DNA from: Rubinisphaera italica
Lineage (GTDB): Bacteria; Planctomycetota; Planctomycetia; Planctomycetales; Planctomycetaceae
Assembly: GCF_007859715.1 (NCBI RefSeq)
Contig: NZ_SJPG01000001.1
Span: forward strand, 3,312,728-3,376,727
Direction: 5' to 3'
Length of the DNA: 64,000 bases
The position numbers and the translations under genes are program-made. Shown one piece after another: positions 57,401 through 64,000 of the stretch. Numbering within the stretch: the first letter of the stretch is position 1; each line of letters begins with the position of its first letter. The notes below the pieces were generated by a model. It was not told the origin of the DNA. It did not search any database and saw nothing but the letters and a program-made list of their open reading frames with translations.

Positions 57401-59665
57401 GGGAAGAACGGGCCGCTCATCGGTCACGGGAAGCAAATACAGATTGTTGACCTGCAATCCGTGTCCGCAAACCACGCCCGTACGAGTTTCCCATAATGTT
57501 GCACCACTTTTCGCATCAATTGCACGGCATTGATGATCCCCCACAGCCAGCAGAGCGTTTGAGCTCGTCGAGTGAGAGCTGGCCTCATCGGAATAGCGGA
57601 CACCTGCAATGTATTCTGCGGACGCCCGTGGCGCAGACCATCGGAGCTCTCCTGATTTCAAATCACAACAGCGGATGTAACCTGAACGCTCTGGCATAAT
57701 CAGCACAGCATCCTGGCACACGACAGGCATATTGAACACACCGGCATGAGAATGACGGGAAGATTGTGAATAAGTCCAGCGTCCCGAAGCCTGACGGCTA
57801 TCCGTATCTGCATAGCAATAAGTCCACTGCAAAGTACCCAGCTTGGCATCCAGGGCGACTAACTGGCCGTTCCCGTTATCGCAGAGTAATTTCCCCTGAG
57901 TACAAACTATAGGCAAAGCCTGATTCGCCCGGATGACATCGCGTTCGAGTGGACGATCGACATAGCTGATCGGTTGAGTCCAGATCAACTTTCCCGTTGA
58001 GGCGTCCAGGGCAGAAACAGAAATATAGCTATCCTTTTCACTGGCGACATACGCAATCTCACCTGAGAGAGTTGGCGGACCAAAAAAGAAGTGGCCAGTC
58101 AGAAAGTGGGGCTGTCGTTTTAAATTTTCAGCTTCAGAATTCTCCCAGCCTGTGGAATTGATCGACCAGGTCAGATGGGCATCATTTAAGATTGTGGTTT
58201 CGTCAATGGACTGATCGGGAAGCAGAGAAATGGCAGCCAGTCGATTTGTCAAAACCTGATTGTCACGATCTTCATCTGGAGCAGTTTGCTCCGAAGATTC
58301 GGACTCCAGATTTACAGAAGTTGTTTGACGTAAGGCTGGATCCTGGGAACGTTGAATTTCGTCAACGAAATATACGAACTGTCCGTTTGTCGTCAGGCTG
58401 CTGGTAATGGAATTATCGAGATGCAATCGTTCGAGACCAGGATGGTTTGTCGTAATTCCAGTATAAGGGTCTACTTGGTCCTGGAGTACTTTCGACAATG
58501 AACTCATCGATGCATATTGCCATAATGGCCGTTTGCTATCAGCATGCGTCATTGAATTCAACGGGTATGCGACAAGCCGGTCCAGGTCGCGATAGACCAG
58601 AATGTCTTTCGCACAGACCGCAAACAACGACGTGATCTCAGGATGAAGTTGTTCGTTCCGCTGGAGCGACCATTGCTCCAGCGATTGGCGGATCGCTGAC
58701 GCATTTTCGAGTTCCGTATCGTTCTTCACTGCAAATACGGCATGAGGAATCTGCCATTCTGGTGTGAGCATTGGTGGGGTATGCTCAGTGGCCGTTTCGG
58801 TTTCAAACTGACGTGCATGAGTCCACTGGAGCGAATTGAGCAGGACGGATTTACGATAACTGCATAATTCCTGAGACCATTCGTTGAGTTCGGAGGTGAT
58901 TTTACTGGGCGTTTCGAGAACGGAATTGACCGTTTTTGCATCTTTATTCAAATCGATGAGCAGTTGCGCTCTAGCTAAAAATGGCTGTTCGAGATGAGGA
59001 CGATGTCTTGTTGAGTTCAGAAGTTTCTGGGTCGCAGCCAGTGAATCTTCAAATTGACCACGATCCCATGTCGTGTGAACAATGTGTAGCATGGCCTGAC
59101 GACCTGCGGTTGTCTGGAAGTATTTCGTGGCGACTTCCCGGCACGATGCGGCATCTGCCCCCAACAGGAGTTGACTGGCAGTCGCTCCGTAGAGTTCATC
59201 ATAGACTGCCCACAGTTCGGAGTGCTCTTCGAACGTTTTGTTGGCCAACTGTCGCACGGTGCCGATGCGGTCTTCTTTGTCCCAAACAAAGGAATCGCCA
59301 GGTTCATCGATCAATTGCTGATAGATGGAAACGGCCTCGACATACTTTCGTTCTTCAATCAGAGAAGAAAACCGAGAAAGTAATGTTGCCAGATGCGGAT
59401 CCCGCAGTAATGTCTGATTGATGACGCGTTGGCGCCGAAAATCAATTTCGCCTGACTGATAAAAGGGAGAATCTTCAGCAGAAGTTGCATTCACAGTTGC
59501 TAAGGCGGCGATCATACAGATCAAGCCCGTCAACCAGGACTGTAGTCTGACAGAAACCCGCGATGAATTCGCGTGCCTCAAGCTGGAAAATCCGAGACAA
59601 TCAGTCGTCAGCAGTAAAACTGCTCGCAACCGACTATTCGCCATCATATTGCGAAGTCGCTGCAT
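54473..59665 (-). CDS. Giant PQQ-like beta-propeller repeat protein
   Basis: A 1730-residue exported protein with a signal peptide or membrane anchor near residues 43-63 (LTGLICMIAALATVNATSA). The N-terminal 450 residues are mostly helical and include TPR-like stretches. A first beta-propeller occupies about 530-800, with blades ending in Trp (VSALDASTGKLIWTQPISY; IRCCDLKSGELRWSAP; RAIDAKSGATLWETRTG). A helical TPR-like block spans about 850-1130. A second propeller occupies about 1290-1680 (CIDPANGRLLWKRTDL). The start has an excellent GAGGAGAAGGAG site. It may organise or feed on extracytoplasmic partners, but I cannot assign a substrate. Confidence 0.88.
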   Translation of the reverse strand: MQRLRNMMANSRLRAVLLLTTDCLGFSSLRHANSSRVSVRLQSWLTGLICMIAALATVNATSAEDSPFYQSGEIDFRRQRVINQTLLRDPHLATLLSRFSSLIEERKYVEAVSIYQQLIDEPGDSFVWDKEDRIGTVRQLANKTFEEHSELWAVYDELYGATASQLLLGADAASCREVATKYFQTTAGRQAMLHIVHTTWDRGQFEDSLAATQKLLNSTRHRPHLEQPFLARAQLLIDLNKDAKTVNSVLETPSKITSELNEWSQELCSYRKSVLLNSLQWTHARQFETETATEHTPPMLTPEWQIPHAVFAVKNDTELENASAIRQSLEQWSLQRNEQLHPEITSLFAVCAKDILVYRDLDRLVAYPLNSMTHADSKRPLWQYASMSSLSKVLQDQVDPYTGITTNHPGLERLHLDNSITSSLTTNGQFVYFVDEIQRSQDPALRQTTSVNLESESSEQTAPDEDRDNQVLTNRLAAISLLPDQSIDETTILNDAHLTWSINSTGWENSEAENLKRQPHFLTGHFFFGPPTLSGEIAYVASEKDSYISVSALDASTGKLIWTQPISYVDRPLERDVIRANQALPIVCTQGKLLCDNGNGQLVALDAKLGTLQWTYCYADTDSRQASGRWTYSQSSRHSHAGVFNMPVVCQDAVLIMPERSGYIRCCDLKSGELRWSAPRASAEYIAGVRYSDEASSHSTSSNALLAVGDHQCRAIDAKSGATLWETRTGVVCGHGLQVNNLYLLPVTDERPVLPSSTAESAPRNHYDGTSGQILAINLQSGEVAGYDMREAYGTDLTKQSSETDSNSNETQHVFPLGNLLAYNDHIISVGVDKIVSFRQAGSVIEELSSHVESSRLSETQLQELAQAEIIMGQSELAGQHLRHALQMVEHNSDVRAISLNLYRELLYQQLQQYQKYGQPQESLAVLEQIEELIDTDEQQARFLVKEIEHLVVMQDTQELWRATDRFAKMGMHIAIPAQGQPGHVRTSTSWIPGIYSRLLGELSQDQRQEMILGIRHQRFSRMHEMKTAQLETFLDLFSEDDKSSTFAVKFDSCNGEDQSLENHDHLDLYALRDQIACELVERFARDCDYQNVELTLLRMQKSCLTETRHYALKGLIALYAKLDCHKLAAESLAKLSASLEQKNINMALNWQPQEFELRKQPSHFLNYLPHPELTDDHQALRFADDVKFLVHFDRMHPTWKAYQNQYGSIEPVRQVNMQKVSSSLLSEGDPFSKKRLLHENREQGWILAQRIEKSQTSQKEQNEATGELQLTRFETSEETTPQEEQHLLFLNRNHGSVRCEFILPGTRIGLANSTSKQVGHLLPVVANGRVYGVSLLSGKPIWERGVGIHCPVQANTKVEFTRNSENVLKVDNHKYCTQRSSRVEIGPVGDGFCLIQTTRAITCIDPANGRLLWKRTDLNPQGGLWTDRNSGLIGDENVTMYFYPDQNTYSLLSTKTGRLLKTTQLEQEPFHVQRTRQSFGRHILYLSVSSKSPHERYLRLWDPLKNQLLLDEQFTSNDLYHTSETEVTILTDSKRLLIYNPEAERMVVDMILDAEVEKANYLRVVRQGHRYLVNLYQTQRIEEPDGYTSRFTDAPWKMTHINGPLLSINSRSNQLEWSRTFPHRTIIEEEGESLPFIVMAATHQQRPGDQSRSLLLEILDPETGNTLETKNNLDVDRLLLLNHDRQQQKVVLSSEHSDLIIDYNMDHLSDARRFLSTHLQTAEIGRGDF

Positions 59666-60437
59666 CTCCTTCTCCTCGTGAGAAAGTCCAGGAAATCATT
59701 TCCCGTGGCATCGTGCCTTAGGTTCGATCAGACCCCGGACCCGAAGTAAACCCTGTTGAGGATTCGCTTTCTCCTGAGTCCGAAATCCGGCAAACACGGC
59801 AAGTCGTTCTATCGAGGTGCTAAGCAAAAGCCATGCCTGAGTGCTGAGCAGATTTGTGAGTATCTTGTCACACTCTCCTGTGTGGAAGAAACCCTGGAAA
59901 GACCCCGAACCGGAACCTGCCAGTGCTTTCACTGGCAAATTGAGTTCAAGCTTCTTTCTCCTATAACTCCAAGGAGTTATGTCAGTTCTGCTATCTGCAT
60001 ATCGCAAGTGAGATCGTTAAATCGTTATCCATCACTCGCGAAGTTATTCACTTTGTATTCATCAAGATCTTATTTTTTTGTCGATGGTGTCGAGTTAAAA
60101 GTAAGCAAAGGTGTCAATACATTAGGCAGGCGAATATTGATTTGTTTCAGGATGCCCTTTTTGTTGACAGGGCACCATTCGTTAGTATCGGAATTTCTTA
60201 ACGGTCCAGATGAGCGATTTATCAGATTTTCCGGATCGCTCGCAAGCCCAATTTGTTTCGAGATGCACAAAAGTCGAGACGTCTCATTTCCTCGAAGGTC
60301 TCGCACAACGGAAGAAATCGGTTACTATAAGAACAAAACGATCTCTTTAGTTATTAAATCATACCATTGATTCTGACTGATCTCAGTTCTCTTAAGGTCC
60401 AGTCAGTATTGATATTGTTTATTCAAGGAAGTTGGTC
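59666..60437. other. 772-base divergent intergenic region
   Basis: No supported gene. It holds three short hairpins: CACAC/GTGTG near 59867, GCCAGTG-CTTT-CACTGGC near 59922, and ATAACTCC-AA-GGAGTTAT near 59963. I checked the region for RNase P, tmRNA, SRP and 6S RNA signatures and saw none I could defend. A 204-codon frame on the + strand reads as non-coding. Promoters of the propeller and RimK genes must lie here. Confidence 0.5.
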
Positions 60438-61628
<1,191 letters not shown>

Positions 61629-61691
61629 GGTTGATTGAACAGGGATTATTGCCCTTCTTCCATCTGGTCGATAACAGTCGGAAATCAAGAA

Positions 61692-62807
61692 ATGAAAAGT
61701 CGGAAGGGGACTCGTCCTGAAAAGCGTTCTTCTCATGTTTGGGGGAATGTTGTCATTGAACCGGAGCAGACAGCTTCTGTTTCGTTGGCCGTCACGGAAA
61801 GTTACAGTCAACTCACAATACCAATTCCAGTTGTCGTGCAAAGAGGCAAGGAAGATGGACCAACGGTTTTTGTATCGGCTGCTCTTCATGGCGACGAAAT
61901 TAATGGTACGGGTTCGATTCGTGCACTGATCACCGAGAATCAACTCTGTCTGCTGAAAGGGACGCTCATTCTCGTACCTGTCATCAACATTCTGGGGTTT
62001 GATCGCCATTCCCGATACCTACCCGACCGACGGGATTTGAATCGTTGTTTTCCAGGGTCCGATGACGGCAGTCTGGCTGCACGCATGGCGAAAATCATTT
62101 ACGAAGAAATCGTCGGTCGGTCCGATTACGGGATCGATTTACACACGGCTGCGGTTCGGCGAACGAACTTTCCTTGTATTCGAGGTGATTTATCCAATCC
62201 GGAAGTGGACCGCATGGCTCGCGCTTTTGGCTGTGAAATCATTCTTGATAATGTCGGCCCCGATGGTTCGTTCCGTCGAGAAGCAACTCTTGCAAACTGT
62301 CCGACGATTGTGCTCGAAGCGGGAGAAGTCTGGAAAGTGGAGCCCGCAGTTGTCGAGTACTCAATCAATGGAATCGTTTCCGTTTTGACAGAACTCGAAA
62401 TGGTCGATGGACTACGCTCTGATCCGCCGTTTCAAATCGTGATAAAAAAGTCAAAATGGGTTCGCGCGTCACGCGGGGGGTTTCTCCGCTTTCATGTTTC
62501 TCCCGGAGATCTCGTGCGAGAGGGAAGCCCGCTGGCCACCAATACCAGCATTACCGGTGTGGAAAATAATTTCATCACAGCTCCTCACGATGCCATCGTG
62601 CTGGGAATGACGACCCTCCCGTGTATTGCCCCAGGAGATCCGATTTGTCATCTCGGCTTCATTGATGAGAAGCACAAGGAACTCGAAAAACTCGTCAAGA
62701 AATTGCCGTCAGACGGATTGCATGGCCGCACATCCGAACAACTTTCGACCAATGTCAGTGTCGTCGAACCGATGCCGCATCAAACATTAGATTCTCCCAT
62801 CGAGTAA
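61692..62807 (+). CDS. Succinylglutamate desuccinylase/aspartoacylase-family protein
   Basis: A 371-residue zinc carboxypeptidase-like deacylase of the AstE/AspA group, in the M14 clan. The zinc residues are in SAALHGDEINGTGS and the C-terminal partner IDLHTAAV; DRRDLNRCFPGSDDG and IVLEAGEVWKV are typical. A C-terminal barrel-sandwich segment follows (GGFLRFHVSPGDLVREGSPL). Known members remove acyl groups from N-acyl amino acids. I use the ATG at 61692; a TTG-started longer frame to 61635 would add 19 residues. The pairing with a RimK-like ligase suggests it removes what the ligase adds, or processes its product. Confidence 0.88.
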   Translation: MKSRKGTRPEKRSSHVWGNVVIEPEQTASVSLAVTESYSQLTIPIPVVVQRGKEDGPTVFVSAALHGDEINGTGSIRALITENQLCLLKGTLILVPVINILGFDRHSRYLPDRRDLNRCFPGSDDGSLAARMAKIIYEEIVGRSDYGIDLHTAAVRRTNFPCIRGDLSNPEVDRMARAFGCEIILDNVGPDGSFRREATLANCPTIVLEAGEVWKVEPAVVEYSINGIVSVLTELEMVDGLRSDPPFQIVIKKSKWVRASRGGFLRFHVSPGDLVREGSPLATNTSITGVENNFITAPHDAIVLGMTTLPCIAPGDPICHLGFIDEKHKELEKLVKKLPSDGLHGRTSEQLSTNVSVVEPMPHQTLDSPIE

Positions 62808-62972
62808 TATACTGCAGAGTCTGATGCTATCTGAGGTCGATGAAATTCGCGTCTGTCGCAATTGGACTTACAGAGACTTGTGATCTTGACCGATCTCAAT
62901 GAAAACATCTTGTATTGAGACATGACGAAAACTCTCGTACTGAAAATTAACTTCGCTCCAGGAGAATAATTC

Positions 62973-64000
62973 GTGAGCCGACTCGCCGAGCTTCGTAAGA
63001 AAATTGTTTCCAATACCAGGAGATTGCGTTTTCACCGCCCCGAGGTCGGCTCGCGACCAGGGGTTCTGGCATTTTCAGAAGAAGCGGCAGATACTCAAGT
63101 CAATGTGATTTGCTATGCACCAGAAGTGCATTTGCGAAATCCCGAGAAACTTCCCGAACTTATTCTCGATGAAAAACATCTGGTTTGGATCGATGTTCAG
63201 GGACTCGGTACCGCCGCAGAAATTCGGCGTATTGCCGAGATGGCACAAATTCCAGATCTCATGCTCGAAGATATGGTGAATGTTCCGCAGCGAAGTCATG
63301 CTTCGGCCCATGAAAACCGTTTGCTGGTAGTCACACGCATGGTGCGACCATTTGATCGGGCCGGATTATTTGTCGAGCAGGTCAGTATCTATCGCTATAA
63401 GAACATTGTTGTGACGTTTCAGGAAGCCGAAGGCGATGTCTTCTCGCCCATTCGGGATCGTCTGAAACTCGGTCGAGGCCCATTACGAAATGGGACTTCT
63501 GATTTTCTTGTTTACACACTACTCGATACGATCATCGATGCTTATTTCCCTTTGCTCGAACATCTGGCGGATCGCCTGCAACTACTCGAGCATTATGCTC
63601 TCACGCGGCCGACGTCTGCTCTGCTGAGGTATCTGGTCGAGTCCAGAAATGAAATCGTCCGACTGCATCGTGCCATCAAACCTCAAAAGGAAGTCTTACA
63701 GACACTGATCCGCAACAAGCAAAATCTATTGGGAGCCAATGTCCTGGTTCATCTGGAAGACACATACGATCATGCACTTCAGGCGAGTGATGTTTCAGAA
63801 ACGTTACGGGAAATGTCGGTCAACCTGCTGAATTTATATATGTCGTCAATGGCAAATCATACGAATGACAAAATGAAGGTGCTGACTATCATGGCCAGTA
63901 TTTTCATACCACTGACTTTTATCGCAGGTATTTATGGTATGAACTTCGAATACATGCCTGAACTGCATGCTAAATGGGGTTATCCGGCTGTCTGGTTACT
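62973..64000 (+). CDS. corA: CorA-family Mg2+ channel (partial)
   Basis: Magnesium/cobalt channel of the CorA-2-TM-GxN family, cut by the window edge after 342 codons. The cytoplasmic N-terminal domain begins SRLAELRKKIV. The long stalk helix is visible (DTIIDAYFPLLEHLADRLQ; LVESRNEIVRLHRAIK). The first membrane helix follows KMKVLTIMASIFIPLTFIAG, and the selectivity signature is YGMNFEYMP near residue 322. Only the second helix and tail are missing. The start is GTG with AGGAGAATAAT upstream. It lies 165 bases after the AstE-like gene on the same strand and might be cotranscribed with it. Confidence 0.95.
   Translation, partial: MSRLAELRKKIVSNTRRLRFHRPEVGSRPGVLAFSEEAADTQVNVICYAPEVHLRNPEKLPELILDEKHLVWIDVQGLGTAAEIRRIAEMAQIPDLMLEDMVNVPQRSHASAHENRLLVVTRMVRPFDRAGLFVEQVSIYRYKNIVVTFQEAEGDVFSPIRDRLKLGRGPLRNGTSDFLVYTLLDTIIDAYFPLLEHLADRLQLLEHYALTRPTSALLRYLVESRNEIVRLHRAIKPQKEVLQTLIRNKQNLLGANVLVHLEDTYDHALQASDVSETLREMSVNLLNLYMSSMANHTNDKMKVLTIMASIFIPLTFIAGIYGMNFEYMPELHAKWGYPAVWL

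Noticed and set aside
59666..60060. Structured RNA (RNase P, 6S, SRP or tmRNA) in the gap before the RimK-like gene
   Set aside because: Short hairpins are present, but none of the conserved sequence blocks of these RNAs could be found on either strand.
59756..60370. A 204-codon frame on the + strand in the gap before the RimK-like gene
   Set aside because: Its translation is rich in Arg, Ser, Cys and Phe with no domain pattern, no good ribosome site, and it covers several hairpins. It reads as chance.

Overview
The window looks like a chromosomal segment from a member of the Planctomycetota (order Planctomycetales). The lineage call rests on marker families: a DUF1501 protein downstream of a PSCyt1/DUF1549/DUF1553 haem protein, a DUF1559 prepilin-like protein, a tiny Flp-like pilin, an EboE-like protein, a giant PQQ-type beta-propeller protein and a kinase-derived membrane protein. 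Base composition looks close to 50% GC. No rRNA, tRNA, CRISPR array, prophage or intact insertion sequence was found.

Layout. 1-5.7 kb: the N-terminal part of a PilB/GspE ATPase (cut by the window edge), an L-fuconate dehydratase, a YfcE-type phosphoesterase, a GT4 glycosyltransferase and queA. 6-8 kb: a methyltransferase and an EboE-like protein. 8.4-11.1 kb: an ECF sigma factor, a probable anti-sigma factor and an exported-tail protein. 11.3-16 kb: the DUF1501/DUF1553 pair. 16-20 kb: flotillin floA, two small proteins and a uronate-isomerase-like protein. 20.4-24.6 kb: fusA (EF-G, probably the spd type), a CitG-like protein and a 6-pyruvoyl-tetrahydropterin synthase homologue. 25-30 kb: a pilin-like protein, an S41 protease, tsaD, and a histidine kinase with a BldC-like/REC response regulator. 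30.8-35.8 kb: a ROK kinase, then ppx and ppk for polyphosphate turnover. 35.8-41.8 kb: a GNAT protein, a VWA membrane protein, an ArsR regulator, carA, ndk and a SpoU methyltransferase. 42-49 kb: a predicted pseudokinase, a reduced SthA-like oxidoreductase and a tandem pair of SPFH/band-7 proteins. 49-54.4 kb: a lipoprotein and a DUF1559 protein facing mntR, then ybeY, a zinc-ribbon membrane protein and a CDF exporter. 54.5-64 kb: a 1730-residue beta-propeller protein, a RimK ATP-grasp ligase fused to a TrkA_C domain, an AstE/AspA-type deacylase and CorA (cut by the window edge).

The most unusual content is non-coding. Many intergenic gaps hold short dispersed structured repeats. Family 1 (four copies, about 105 bp) has terminal inverted repeats and an internal hairpin whose two strands change together between copies. 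Family 2 (three copies, about 105 bp) has ends AGTGC/GCACT and nested stems. Several families of long perfect hairpins accompany them. Some elements touch genes: one supplies the stop codon of the SpoU methyltransferase, and the histidine kinase gene is bounded on both sides by repeats. Two regulatory sites stand out: a paired operator-like palindrome between mntR and the DUF1559 gene, and a duplicated 10-bp palindrome upstream of the BldC-like response regulator. The protein findings most worth checking are the RimK-TrkA_C/AstE pair, the pseudokinase and the ROK protein without its zinc cysteines.
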